Of a stretch of 33,983 nucleotides of DNA, positions 16,139 to 24,523 are shown one piece after another (within the stretch, counting starts at the first letter, position 1; each line of letters starts with the position of its first letter). The notes below the pieces were generated by a model. It worked only from the letters and a program-made list of their open reading frames with translations. It was not told the origin of the DNA and did no database searches. The stretch is taken from assembly GCF_004684935.1 (NCBI RefSeq), contig NZ_SRJD01000027.1:1-33983 (forward strand), in the 5' to 3' direction. This stretch comes from Sporolactobacillus shoreae. Its GTDB lineage: Bacteria; Bacillota; Bacilli; Bacillales; Sporolactobacillaceae. Made by a program: the position numbers and the translations under genes.

Positions 16139-16528
16139 GTGGAAATTATTGATCAGAACCCAAGTTCCACAGAGGCACTATTATTAATGAATGAATTTTC
16201 AAGTACGCTAGAAGCAATTACAGGAAACAGTGGTCATCATTCTTTTAATAGTGATGATGTACGTAAGCTACGCTCGCTGTTTGCAATTACGTATATCCAA
16301 GGATAAGCCGTAAGTGAATGGAAAAGGAATAGGAGGTGCAATATTGGACTATCTTGGGAACAAAGCTCGAAAGATGGGCTACATAAAGTTAATCTTAGAG
16401 ACTAGACTGATCAATCAAAAGCAATTCAGTTTTATGAAAGAAAATCTTATCATCGTATTTTAAATTATGGAAAGTATGTTGGACGTTCTGAATCAGTTTG
16501 CTTTGAAAAAGATCTGAACAATACATGA
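16139..16528 (+). pseudogene. GNAT acetyltransferase remnant
   Basis: A GTG at 16139 behind AGAGG opens VEIIDQNPSSTEALLLMNEF and stops at 16303-16305. A second frame holds the acetyl-CoA motif GKGIGGAILDYLGNKARKMG with YIKLILETR, and a third holds AIQFYERKSYHRILNYGKY ending FEKDLNNT and a stop. The order is that of a GNAT protein, but the central strand is deleted and at least two frameshifts are present. Confidence 0.65.
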
Positions 16529-16553
16529 TTAATCATGACTTAGCAACATGAAC

Positions 16554-16585
16554 TTATTGCGAAGTAGACGAATAATGCGCAATAA
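16554..16585 (+). repeat. Dispersed intergenic element, copy 6 (hairpin)
   Basis: TTATTGCG (16554-16561) and CGCAATAA (16578-16585) are exact reverse complements around AAGTAGACGAATAATG. It lies 26 bases after the GNAT remnant and just ahead of the beta-lactamase-like gene's ribosome site. Confidence 0.65.
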
Positions 16586-16614
16586 AAGAAACAGATTTCA
16601 AGGAGATTTATATA

Positions 16615-17688
16615 ATGAATGAATTTAAGTCAATTTGTAATGATTTTTCTGAAAATCACTATTTTTCAGGAACATGCTTAATAAAGGTACATGAGGATGT
16701 TCTATTTTCAAGGGCATATGGATTCGCACACAAAGGCTTTGCTATTCCTAATAATTTAGATACTAAATTTGATATCGCTTCAATCACTAAACTATTTACT
16801 GCGATTTCAATCCTGATTCTTATAAATCAAGGAAAACTGAGTCTTGATGACAAAATTGTTAATGTAGTAGACCTCGAAGGCTCCGAAATTCCTTCAAACG
16901 TGACCATTGAGCATCTCTTAACTCACACATCAGGAATTTCAGACGATGCTGATGAGGAAGCAGGGGAGGATTATTCAGCATTATTTATTGATAAACCCAA
17001 CTATTCCTTTCGAAAAACATCTGATTTTCTCCCTCAGTTTATCTACAAAAAACCCTTATTCAAGGCTGGAACAAATGTCAGGTATAATAATTGTGCTTTT
17101 ATATTACTTGGGATGGCAATAGAAAAGATAACTGGTCAGAGCTATCGTGAATTTGTCAGGGAAAATGTGATTCAGCCATTTGAATTAGCCAATACCGAAT
17201 TTTGTGCTATGGATGAGATTAACGAAAATACAGCAGAGGGCTACTCTGGAATTTTTGATGAAAATCATCAATTAATTAAATGGACAAAGAATATTTACTC
17301 ATATCCGCCTGTGGGTTCTCCGGATGGAGGACTTTATTCCACGGTAACCGATTTAGACAAACTCATTCGGTCGATTAACGCGGGAAAAATTTTGGGGAGC
17401 TCTCTATCAGATACTCTTTTACAACCGCACTGTAAATTTACGAAACCATTTAATAAATGGAAGATAGCACCCCATGCAAGATTGAGGACTGGTTACGCTT
17501 TTGAGTTTGTCGAAATAGACAAAGGTGTATTTTGCATAAGAAAAGACGGTTTAAACGCTGGAGTTGCTGGAATGCTTTCTTATTATCCTCAAATTGACGG
17601 AACGATTGTTATTTTGTCGAATCAGGACTGTAACATTTGGGAGATGCACCGGAAATTGCAAACTTTACTCTATCAACTATTTTATTGA
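16615..17688 (+). CDS. Serine beta-lactamase-like (class C / PBP4*) hydrolase
   Basis: 357 aa. SITK (Ser56-Lys59) is the SxxK nucleophile motif, YNN (157-159) is the YxN motif, EHLLTHTSGIS is the typical structural stretch, and KDGLNAG near the C-terminus probably stands for the third (H/K)xG box. There is no signal peptide, so it is predicted to be cytoplasmic and is more likely an esterase or peptidase of the family than a secreted beta-lactamase. ATG 16615 follows AAGGAG at good spacing. It stands alone between dispersed element copies 6 and 7. Confidence 0.87.
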   Translation: MNEFKSICNDFSENHYFSGTCLIKVHEDVLFSRAYGFAHKGFAIPNNLDTKFDIASITKLFTAISILILINQGKLSLDDKIVNVVDLEGSEIPSNVTIEHLLTHTSGISDDADEEAGEDYSALFIDKPNYSFRKTSDFLPQFIYKKPLFKAGTNVRYNNCAFILLGMAIEKITGQSYREFVRENVIQPFELANTEFCAMDEINENTAEGYSGIFDENHQLIKWTKNIYSYPPVGSPDGGLYSTVTDLDKLIRSINAGKILGSSLSDTLLQPHCKFTKPFNKWKIAPHARLRTGYAFEFVEIDKGVFCIRKDGLNAGVAGMLSYYPQIDGTIVILSNQDCNIWEMHRKLQTLLYQLFY

Positions 17689-17704
17689 GGAAGTTCCGGA
17701 TAGC

Positions 17705-17747
17705 TTACTGCGCATTTCGTCTATACGGTGAATTAGACGAATACGGA
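17705..17747 (+). repeat. Dispersed intergenic element, copy 7 (hairpin)
   Basis: TTACTGCGCATTTCGTCTA at the left and TTAGACGAATACGGAGG at the right. TTCGTCTA (17716-17723) and TAGACGAA (17734-17741) are exact reverse complements. This copy carries both the left and right consensus halves. It lies 17 bases after the beta-lactamase-like gene. Confidence 0.65.
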
Positions 17748-17837
17748 GGTACCTGGTCTACTCCTTTGTAGTCGTAGCCATGGAAGTTCTATGATGATGC
17801 AATATGGATCGTAACAGTTGAAAGCTTAAAACTCGCA

Positions 17838-18191
17838 TTATTTAAAGTATTTTTTCCCCCAAACACATAATTCTTGAAGGATTTTTTCTAATGATTTCCC
17901 CCTTGGCGTTGGTATGTATTCAACTTTCGGCGGAATTGTTGCGTATGCGATTCTCTCAATTAATCCATCCATTTCAAGATTGCGCAGTTCTTGAGATAAG
18001 ACCTTATGACTGATCTTAGGAATTGATTTTTTGAGTTGCCCGTATCTTATTAGTTGTGATTGCAAAACATGCCATAGAATGATCGCTCTCCATTTACTAC
18101 CTATTACTGTCATCGTAAACCCGATGGAACATTGGAAGTCTTTCTGTCTTTTGTTTTGATTGGGAAATAGTTCCGAAAAATCTTTACTCAT
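17838..18191 (-). CDS. HxlR-family transcriptional regulator
   Basis: 117 aa, a complete HxlR winged helix: CSIGFTMTVIGSKWRAIILW carries the conserved cysteine and 'GxKW' helix, then LKKSIPKISHKVLSQELRNL (recognition helix) and GLIERIAYATIPPKVEYIPT (wing). Relatives of the YodB/HxlR type sense electrophiles or oxidants through the N-terminal cysteine; whether that applies here is inference. It is divergent from the PhzF-like gene, with ~130 bases between, and is likely its regulator. The start ATG 18191 has a modest AGAGAG ribosome site. Confidence 0.9.
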   Translation of the reverse strand: MSKDFSELFPNQNKRQKDFQCSIGFTMTVIGSKWRAIILWHVLQSQLIRYGQLKKSIPKISHKVLSQELRNLEMDGLIERIAYATIPPKVEYIPTPRGKSLEKILQELCVWGKKYFK

Positions 18192-18240
18192 TCGTTTTCT
18201 CTCTTTCTAAACAGTTAGTGACTTATCAAAAAGTGCGTAC

Positions 18241-18268
18241 TTGTATCCGATTTTACCTTACCTATAAT
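18241..18268 (+). promoter_or_regulatory. Promoter of the PhzF-like gene
   Basis: -35 TTGTAT (18241-18246), 16-base spacer, -10 TATAAT (18263-18268). Upstream, at 18217-18240, lies an AT-rich stretch (ACTTATCAAAAAGTGCGTAC) that could hold an HxlR operator, but no clean dyad was found. Confidence 0.5.
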
Positions 18269-18324
18269 GATTATATAGCACTATTGAAAAAGATAATATT
18301 TCAACAAGAAAGATGGAGAAGGAC

Positions 18325-19227
18325 ATGAAAAAATACCATTTATATCAGATCGATTCCTTTACAAAAGAGAAATTCAAAGGAAACCCGGCTGGAGTCATAA
18401 CTAATGCCGATGGATTATCTGAAAACGATATGCAAAGGATTGCTCGTGAACTGAATAATTCTGAAACAGCATTTATATTTTCATCGGATAATGATGCCTA
18501 TGAAGCCTACCTTCGCTTTTTTACCCCTCTTAAAGAGGTGCCTTCATGTGGGCATGCCACAATAGCCGCTCACTATGCGCGGGCTCTGGAAAACAAGCTG
18601 GATACCTCACGGATATACCAGAAAATTGGGGCAGGCATTTTACCTGTTGAGATATTAAAAGAAAAGAACGATTATAAAATCATTATGACTCAGGGAAAAA
18701 TTGAATTTGGGCCAATCATTGAAGGAGAAAATAAAGACTTTCTTTTATCAGCCTTAGGTATTACTCAAAATGAATTATTAGAGGGCTACCCTATTCAGAT
18801 TGTGTCAACAGGCCATTCCAAAGTCATGATTGGTATAAAAAATCAAGATATTTTAAATCGGCTGAAACCGAATTATGATCGTCTTGCTAGACTAAGCGAC
18901 GTAATAAAATGCAATGGTTATTATGTTTACACTCTTGATTCTGATGATCAGGATATATTGGTTCATGGAAGAATGTTTGCTCCGGCTATTGGAATTAACG
19001 AAGATCCTGTGACAGGTAATGCAAATGGTCCTTTGGGAGCCTATCTTGTTCATCATCAACTGGTTAAACATAAAGATGCATTATTTGTATTTAAAGCGAA
19101 GCAAGGTGAGAAAATTGGCAGGTCAGGAGTTATAGAAGTTGAAGTTCAAATAGACCAATCAGAGCCTGTTAAAGTTAAAATTGCTGGAAACGCTGTAGTC
19201 GTGTTTCAATTAGAGCTAATTATTTAA
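18325..19227 (+). CDS. PhzF-family isomerase/epimerase
   Basis: 300 aa, the usual length. YHLYQIDSFTKEKFKGNPAG opens the first half; NNSETAFIF holds the likely catalytic glutamate; EVPSCGHATIAAHYA is the conserved CGHAT motif; NEDPVTGNANGPLGAYL is the second-half DPVTG motif. PhzF-like proteins act on metabolites such as trans-2,3-dihydro-3-hydroxyanthranilate; close bacterial relatives (YddE type) have unknown substrates. ATG 18325 is chosen over ATG 18313 because GGAG at 18315-18318 is its ribosome site. It is divergent from an HxlR regulator. Confidence 0.9.
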   Translation: MKKYHLYQIDSFTKEKFKGNPAGVITNADGLSENDMQRIARELNNSETAFIFSSDNDAYEAYLRFFTPLKEVPSCGHATIAAHYARALENKLDTSRIYQKIGAGILPVEILKEKNDYKIIMTQGKIEFGPIIEGENKDFLLSALGITQNELLEGYPIQIVSTGHSKVMIGIKNQDILNRLKPNYDRLARLSDVIKCNGYYVYTLDSDDQDILVHGRMFAPAIGINEDPVTGNANGPLGAYLVHHQLVKHKDALFVFKAKQGEKIGRSGVIEVEVQIDQSEPVKVKIAGNAVVVFQLELII

Positions 19228-19311
19228 TCTACAGTTTGATAACAGTATTTCTATTACGCAGCAGCTCTACTCTAAGCAAAGAACATTTTTACTCGGGTTA
19301 ACTCATGGTGC

Positions 19312-20565
19312 CTATGGCTTAGGTATTGTCTCTTCCTGCGCTTTAGGAAGTACAATCATGTAAAGGATACCCACCACTAGGAGACAGCCACCAAACCACA
19401 GAAATGGCATCTCTACAGATACATCTTTCGGAAAAGTGAATGCCAGGATCACAAAAAGCAAAGTTTGAGCCAAATTTCCAATCGGGTCCAATAGAGCCTG
19501 AACACGTCCCATAAACCGCGAGTCGACGATTTGGGGGAGCCATCCATAAAAAGGGACGCCGACGATCGGTATGGAGAATGCCGTAAGAAAATAAAAAACA
19601 AGAAAAGTAGGCACATCCTCCACAAAGAACTCAGACGATATAAAGACACTTGCAATCAAAAAGCCAAAAATCATTAATTGATACAGTTTGATTTTAGTGA
19701 CAAGTAGTGAGGCGACAAAGCTGCCCGTGAGTATCCCGGCCCCAAAGACAATTCCGGACAGAGATGCTGCCTGCTGATAATAGCCTGACGCCAATTTATA
19801 CTTGAGCAGATAAATCGGCATAATTGACAGCCCGCCATTAACAAACCCAAGAATGAATGTACCAAGCATTAAATATTTAAGAATACGGTGTTTCAGACTA
19901 TAGAAGATCCCACGTTTAAATTCAGAAAAGATCGAAGTGATTTTTAGATCAATAAAATTACGGTTTCCCTGAGGCAAAATAGTCTCAGAGTTAAAAGAGC
20001 ATTGAAAAATAAGGAAAGCAGAAATCAGGAAACTAAAGCAGTTAATCATGATTGCCCCAGATATACCCAGCTGCCAATAAAAAAATGCGCCGAGAGCTGT
20101 TCCAAAGAGGAGGAAGATGCTCGTGAGCATTTGATTGAATCCCCCTGCAACCGCATATTCTTCTTGACTCAGAATTCCTTGGATTAACCCGAATTGTGCG
20201 GGGACAAAAAACTTGGAAGCAGCTGTAATCATAAAAAGCAAAGGAAAGATGACATAAACCTGATTAAAAAGTGCAGCGATCATAAGCAAAACACAGAAAC
20301 AGGCGTTTAAACAGTCTGAATAGACAGTGGTTTTTTGCCGGTTCAGGTTATCTGCCCACACACCAACGATAAAAAATACAAAAAGTGAGGGTAGTGTGTA
20401 CATCATTTGTACAATCGTTGCATAGTATGGCTTGCTTCCATACTGATCAAGCAAATAAAAGGTGAAAGCTGTAGTTGAAGTGACCGTTCCAAGCTGAGAA
20501 GCAAAAGAGGCAAAGAATAGGTTTCGGTAGTTGGCATTTCTGAAAATACTGGTTAGTCCCTTCAT
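19312..20565 (-). CDS. MFS transporter (last gene of the IS-split operon)
   Basis: 417 aa, ~12 hydrophobic helices: FFIVGVWADNLNRQKTTVYS is the loop 2-3 signature, and the protein resembles MFS_3-type permeases of unknown substrate. ATG 20565 overlaps the stop of the split upstream gene by one base (TGATG), so both were translationally coupled. An IS21-family element now separates it from its MerR regulator and original promoter, and the IS carries its own terminator in the same direction, so expression is probably reduced. A decayed copy of its 3' end is found at 25791-25909. Confidence 0.87.
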   Translation of the reverse strand: MKGLTSIFRNANYRNLFFASFASQLGTVTSTTAFTFYLLDQYGSKPYYATIVQMMYTLPSLFVFFIVGVWADNLNRQKTTVYSDCLNACFCVLLMIAALFNQVYVIFPLLFMITAASKFFVPAQFGLIQGILSQEEYAVAGGFNQMLTSIFLLFGTALGAFFYWQLGISGAIMINCFSFLISAFLIFQCSFNSETILPQGNRNFIDLKITSIFSEFKRGIFYSLKHRILKYLMLGTFILGFVNGGLSIMPIYLLKYKLASGYYQQAASLSGIVFGAGILTGSFVASLLVTKIKLYQLMIFGFLIASVFISSEFFVEDVPTFLVFYFLTAFSIPIVGVPFYGWLPQIVDSRFMGRVQALLDPIGNLAQTLLFVILAFTFPKDVSVEMPFLWFGGCLLVVGILYMIVLPKAQEETIPKP

Positions 20566-20654
20566 CAGAAAGCCTCATTTAAGCCCTGAATGCGATACTT
20601 TTTTTCTAAAGGTGAAAGCCTGTTTAATTGTCGGATTGAATACGGCCAACGAAT
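20565..20654 (-). pseudogene. 3' end of the IS-split gene (29 codons)
   Basis: Reads IRWPYSIRQLNRLSPLEK then KYRIQGLNEAF and stops at 20565-20567, overlapping the MFS start as TGATG. If the IS and a short duplicated piece of target are removed, this frame joins the 162-codon 5' part at 23602-24088 without a shift (…TANG-IRWPY…), giving a ~191-aa protein. Confidence 0.7.
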
Positions 20655-20730
20655 TGTACCAGCCATGCCATCTTTTTTACCACCGAATGCCAAACATTTT
20701 ACCAGCGGTTGCCAAAGTGCTTACCACATG

Positions 20731-20765
20731 AAAAATCCTCTATTCTACACAGATAGAATAGAGGA
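20731..20765 (-). terminator. Rho-independent terminator of the IS21 operon
   Basis: Minus strand: TCCTCTATTCT - 8-base loop - AGAATAGAGGA, then TTTTTC. A perfect 11-bp stem (20736-20746 with 20755-20765), 20 bases past the stop of the third IS gene. Confidence 0.8.
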
Positions 20766-20784
20766 ATTGAGAAAATAAGATCAA

Positions 20785-21102
20785 TTAAAAGGGATCTTGT
20801 CCAAGTTCGGCTTCAAGGAGAAGCTTTTCGCTTTTCAGTTGTTTAATCTCTTGTTTAAGCCGGTCAATTTCATCCAGCAGTCGGTCTATTTTCGTTTGTG
20901 GATCAATACCCATTTCATGAGCAGTTCCTTTGCACTGCAGCCATGCATTGAAACGATACATCCACGCTTCATCCATGATCCCCTCCGTATCCGATTGGAC
21001 GGCCGGATCTTCTTTCAGCCATTGATCAACCTCTTCTCTTTCGACTTTCACCATATAGTGATGAATCAAGCGAAAGGCTTCGTTGGCATCGAGTCTGCTC
21101 AT
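20785..21102 (-). CDS. Third gene of the IS21 element, coiled-coil protein
   Basis: 105 aa, not recognised. The N-terminal part is acidic and helical (SRLDANEAFRLIHHYMVKVE). Residues ~70-100 form a clear short coiled coil (IDRLLDEIDRLKQEIKQLKS). A strong GGGAGAG ribosome site lies six bases before ATG 21102, 41 bases after istB, and the gene lies before the element's terminator, so it is translated as part of the IS. Classic IS21 elements have only istA and istB. It could be a regulator, a transposition helper or a passenger. Confidence 0.7.
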   Translation of the reverse strand: MSRLDANEAFRLIHHYMVKVEREEVDQWLKEDPAVQSDTEGIMDEAWMYRFNAWLQCKGTAHEMGIDPQTKIDRLLDEIDRLKQEIKQLKSEKLLLEAELGQDPF

Positions 21103-21143
21103 TTGTTACTCTCCCTGTTTTCTTATTTTGTTATGGGGGATAA

Positions 21144-21908
21144 TCATTCGACCGATGATGGGGCATTCTTTAAGCCATGGCGTTCACGCATCGAAACGGC
21201 ACCATCGATGAAAATACGGTAGGAATCGTGGACAATGCGATCTAGAATCGCCTCGGCGAGTGTCTCATTGCCGAGCTTCTGATGCCATCCTCGTGGATCA
21301 ATTTGCGAGCAGAAGATCGTCGAGGCCGTCTTGTGCCGTGCTTCAGTAATTTCCAGAAGCGTTGACACTTCTTCTGTCGATAAATCAGTGAGGAGCCACT
21401 CATCCAGAATAAGCAGATCCGCTTTCGTGTATTTTTTAATCAGCTTGCGATAGCTGCCGTTGGCAGCCATCTTGGCAAGGGCTAATTCATCCAGCAGCTC
21501 TGGTAGACGCCGGTAGGCAACCTTGAAGAACTGCCGGCAGGCGGCAACACCGAAGGCGCAAGCGAGAAATGATTTCCCGGAGCCCGTCGGGCCCATTAGA
21601 ATGACATTATGGTGATTCTGAATATAATTGCCACTGGATAACTTAAGAATCAAAGCTTTATCCAGCTTGCGATCCTCGTAATACTCAATGTCTTCAATTG
21701 AAGCATGGGCATAGATCAATGACGCTGCGTTGATCAGCCGTTCCAGTTTGTTGCTTCGGCGCCGCGAGTATTCGCAATCGACGAGTAGTGAGAAACGATC
21801 TTCAAAACTCAATTTTTGGAAATCGGTCTGGCCGGCCTGTTCCTGATAGGTTTCAGCCATCCCCTTGAGCTTCATTTCATACAGCTTCGTTAACGTTTGT
21901 TCGTTCAT
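21144..21908 (-). CDS. istB: IS21-family transposition helper ATPase IstB
   Basis: 254 aa, full length. Walker A GPTGSGKS at residues 106-113, Walker B as LLILDEW, sensor-like ITEARHKTASTIFCSQ and a C-terminal LDRIVHDSYRI, as in the AAA+ IstB/DnaC family. It forms ATP-dependent oligomers on target DNA and recruits the IstA transposase. It starts inside the istA stop as ATGA (21905-21908), giving translational coupling. No frameshift or missing motif, so the element may be active. Confidence 0.95.
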   Translation of the reverse strand: MNEQTLTKLYEMKLKGMAETYQEQAGQTDFQKLSFEDRFSLLVDCEYSRRRSNKLERLINAASLIYAHASIEDIEYYEDRKLDKALILKLSSGNYIQNHHNVILMGPTGSGKSFLACAFGVAACRQFFKVAYRRLPELLDELALAKMAANGSYRKLIKKYTKADLLILDEWLLTDLSTEEVSTLLEITEARHKTASTIFCSQIDPRGWHQKLGNETLAEAILDRIVHDSYRIFIDGAVSMRERHGLKNAPSSVE

Positions 21909-23458
21909 TGCTCGTCTTTCCCCCCGTAATAGGAAGCGCCGCGAGTAAAGCCATAAGAGTCATTGTTACTTTCGTTTTGGCGCTTTCGCTCTTGTTCGGC
22001 GTCGCTTTTTTTATGATTCTTCAAAATGGTTTGCAGGATTTTGACCGTCGGTCGTTCAGTGATTGAAAAGGCGGTTTTACAAGCTCGTTCGATTTCGTAT
22101 TTGGAGTAACGACGTTCTAATTTCTTGAATGAAAAAATGACTTGGAGGGCTTGTTTCTCCGTCTGATAAGTCGCCAAAATGTAGCGAACGAGGCGAACTG
22201 TGGCTGAACCAATCCCTTCGGCCCAGTCCTGGGCTGTTTCCAGAGTCTGATCCACATACAATCGGTGATGCTCAGGCATATGATCACGAAGAGTAGATAA
22301 CTGGCCAAACTTCCCGTATAATCGTGGATGAGAGGCAATACGCATATGGTTGAAGAAAATTTCAACGAGATCATCCGATAATTTTACTTCAATTTGTCGG
22401 TTGATGTACTCGTAGGGGACAGAGTAAAACATGCTTTCTACCGAGATGTGATAATCTGGACGGACTCTCACCGTTTTCCATTCAGACATCTTATAGGGTG
22501 GGTAAGGAAGAGGAGAAAGGGCAAATTTCTCCTCTTCTTCGAATGCCAAAGATCGGCTGCCTTTTTTACGTGTAAAAGGACGCTTGTTGAATTCCTCCAA
22601 CTTCTCCAAAACGGCCTGATTCAACTCGTCTAGGCTGAAACATAGTGTGTTTCTTAAAGCAGCCAGAATCCAGGTAGACAAAATCCCGACCGAGCCTTCA
22701 ACATTGGCTTTATCGTGAGGTGTCCGGACGCGTGCCGGCATCACGACAGTGTGATAATAGTCGGCCATCTCTTTGTAAACCGGATTTAAAACCAGCTCCC
22801 TGGCTGTGTGTCGGGTGACTCCGGTCTTTAAATTGTCCGGAACTACAATCTGCGTTACCCCACCAAAATACTCATAAGCATGGCGATGAGCTGTGATCCA
22901 GGACCGCAGGTTCATGGAAAACGTTGCTTCGGCATAGGAGAGCTGACTGCACGGCAAGGTCGCAATGAAGAGATAAGCCTTAATCTTTTCCCCGGTATCC
23001 CTATCAATCACAGAGGCCGTAGACCCGGCCCAATCTACTTCCATGATTTCACCTGGTTTTCGGCGAATACGCAGGGTCGCTTTATACTTTTCCGCATAGC
23101 GACTGTAATGCCTTACAAAACTTCGATAGGAATAGGGGATCTTGTGATTGAGACGACATTCAGCTTCGTATTCATGATGCAAAAGTGAAAGTGTCACGTT
23201 GGGCTTAGCCAGTTCTTCATGAATGAGTTCAAAGTTCAGGGGCTGTCGTCCTAATGCCTCCAGCGCTTTTTCTGGATAGAGAAATTCCTCAATCCACTGA
23301 TCAGTCATGTCGTCATCCAGAGGACAGACCAGACCTTTTTTCTTAGCCCTTTGGATGATCTCTGTGACCTTTTGCCGAGAATTCCCCGTACTTGAGGCAA
23401 TGCCTCGCAAACTAACGCCTTCCTCATGAAGTTCCAGTACCTTTCGATAGTAAAGCAA
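21905..23458 (-). CDS. istA: IS21-family transposase IstA
   Basis: 517 aa. An N-terminal helix-turn-helix (LHEEGVSLRGIASSTGNSRQ) is followed by the DDE catalytic core: first Asp in IMEVDWAGS, second Asp in VVPDNLKTGV, and Glu in KANVEGSVG, then the beta-barrel and C-terminal regions. The start is TTG 23458 (reads LYYRKVLELHEE) with AGGAGGT six bases upstream; an in-frame ATG at 23506 lies before this site and would add an unrelated 16 residues. Apparently intact. Confidence 0.95.
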   Translation of the reverse strand: MLYYRKVLELHEEGVSLRGIASSTGNSRQKVTEIIQRAKKKGLVCPLDDDMTDQWIEEFLYPEKALEALGRQPLNFELIHEELAKPNVTLSLLHHEYEAECRLNHKIPYSYRSFVRHYSRYAEKYKATLRIRRKPGEIMEVDWAGSTASVIDRDTGEKIKAYLFIATLPCSQLSYAEATFSMNLRSWITAHRHAYEYFGGVTQIVVPDNLKTGVTRHTARELVLNPVYKEMADYYHTVVMPARVRTPHDKANVEGSVGILSTWILAALRNTLCFSLDELNQAVLEKLEEFNKRPFTRKKGSRSLAFEEEEKFALSPLPYPPYKMSEWKTVRVRPDYHISVESMFYSVPYEYINRQIEVKLSDDLVEIFFNHMRIASHPRLYGKFGQLSTLRDHMPEHHRLYVDQTLETAQDWAEGIGSATVRLVRYILATYQTEKQALQVIFSFKKLERRYSKYEIERACKTAFSITERPTVKILQTILKNHKKSDAEQERKRQNESNNDSYGFTRGASYYGGKDEQ

Positions 23459-23601
23459 AAAAACACCTCCTAAAAAATGAATTTGGCACACCTGCGGTGT
23501 GCTCACTCATTATACAGGAGGGATTGAGTGGTAAATAGGGTTGTCATTAATTGGTACATTGTTTGGCATTCGGTGGTAAAAAAGATGGCAGAGGTGGTAC
23601 A

Positions 23602-24088
23602 TTCCATTGGCCGTAATCAGTCGGATAGCCGGAAGGATCACGAAGGAGTACTGCTCCGATTCTTGTTTGAAATCATTTTTTAGTTTTGCCACTCGTGAGA
23701 CAATTTCAGAATCCACAACAATTTGATCGCTCATCTCTTCGGAAACAATCATCAGAGAAATATGCTTTTTACATTTAATTAACTTCCCATGGAGTACATA
23801 AGAGGACGTGACATCGATAAATAATTGACCTAATGGGAGTTCCCCTTCTGTAACTAATTCAAAAATTAAATCTGTGTCTTCATGTATTTCGGGAATAGTT
23901 ACCTCATGTCGCTCATTTTCAGGCCAATTATTTAAATTCTTAAGGGCACTGATCCCTTCTGGAAGCGAGAGGTCAATTCGGAAATTTTTGATGCCGGAAA
24001 TAGTGGAAGCCTCGATATGGATCAGCAAATGATTCAAGCCTTCAGTACATTCCAACTGTTGTTTTTCTAACAATGCGTTAACATTCAT
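23602..24088 (-). pseudogene. 5' part of the IS-split gene (162 codons), function unknown
   Basis: Begins MNVNALLEKQQLECTEGLNH and has a beta-rich look (FRIDLSLPEGISALKNL, VTIPEIHEDTDLIFEL, LGQLFIDVTSSYVLHGK), resembling an elongated beta-sandwich; I do not recognise a family. The frame reads through the IS end to a stop at 23510 and so would add 30 IS-encoded residues (YHLCHLFYHRMPN…). Its start overlaps the MerR stop as ATGA, so it belongs to a MerR - X - MFS operon. The missing 3' end is at 20565-20654. Confidence 0.7.
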
Positions 24089-24507
24089 TGTTTCCCGTCT
24101 TCTTTCATGATTCTTGAAATAGAGTTAACGATTTTTTTCCTTACTTCGGGATTGACGTTTGAACCTAATGTGATAAAAGCATCATCATTTATTTTTGTTG
24201 TTTCCCGCGTGCTCAGGTTTATGGATTGATAAAACGGCATTTGTCTGCCGATTTTTTTGATTTCCTCAATAGGCAGTTTCTGTAACTTATTTTGAATGGA
24301 GGAAAGCGTCTCTCCCGTCCTGCTTAATGTTACAATGGCCTGAAAATAGGCTAAATGTTTCTCTGTATACACGCGTCTGTTTCCGACGGTTTCAAGCGGA
24401 GGAACCATACCAATTTGTGTATAGTACCGTATAGTCCGTAGTTGGATATCTGCCCCTTCTTGTTGAAGGAGTTCTGTTATTTGTTTGGCTGTGTAGTTTG
24501 GCATCAT
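24085..24507 (-). CDS. MerR-family transcriptional regulator
   Basis: 140 aa. Residues ~4-75 form a MerR winged helix (YTAKQITELLQQEGADIQLR, TIRYYTQIGMVPPLE, NRRVYTEKHLAYFQ), followed by a coiled helix and a short C-terminal tail without a recognised ligand domain or metal-site cysteines. The start is ATG 24507 or the next codon 24504, behind a G-run. It overlaps the next gene by ATGA. Its promoter carries a long dyad (24524-24560), so it is probably autoregulated and once controlled the whole operon including the MFS exporter. Confidence 0.87.
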   Translation of the reverse strand: MMPNYTAKQITELLQQEGADIQLRTIRYYTQIGMVPPLETVGNRRVYTEKHLAYFQAIVTLSRTGETLSSIQNKLQKLPIEEIKKIGRQMPFYQSINLSTRETTKINDDAFITLGSNVNPEVRKKIVNSISRIMKEDGKQ

Positions 24508-24523
24508 ACTACCCCCCCATATC

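Larger units (their letters stand above)
20655..23601 (-). mobile_element. IS21-family insertion sequence
   Basis: About 2.95 kb with related ends: the left end begins TGTACCAGCCATGCCATC, the right end (reverse complement) TGTACCACCTCTGCCATC, and both continue TTTTTTACCACCGAATGCCA then AACA. The left end also carries a second, direct copy of the inner motif (TTTACCAGCGGTTGCCAAAG after TTTACCACCGAATGCCAAAC), as usual for IS21 transposase sites. It encodes istA, istB (ATGA overlap) and a third gene, then a terminator. Target duplication is unclear: ATT is shared at the joints if the ends are taken as GTACC. It interrupts a gene between a MerR regulator and an MFS exporter. Confidence 0.88.

Noticed and set aside
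22117-23188. Frames of 79-102 codons overlapping istA
   Set aside because: Other-frame shadows of the transposase gene without ribosome sites.
20629-23627. IS21 ends extended outward by about 26 bases on each side
   Set aside because: The flanks are similar to each other (TACGGCCAA on both sides), but the outer sequence belongs to the split gene and keeps its frame when rejoined; the likeness is a natural dyad in the target.
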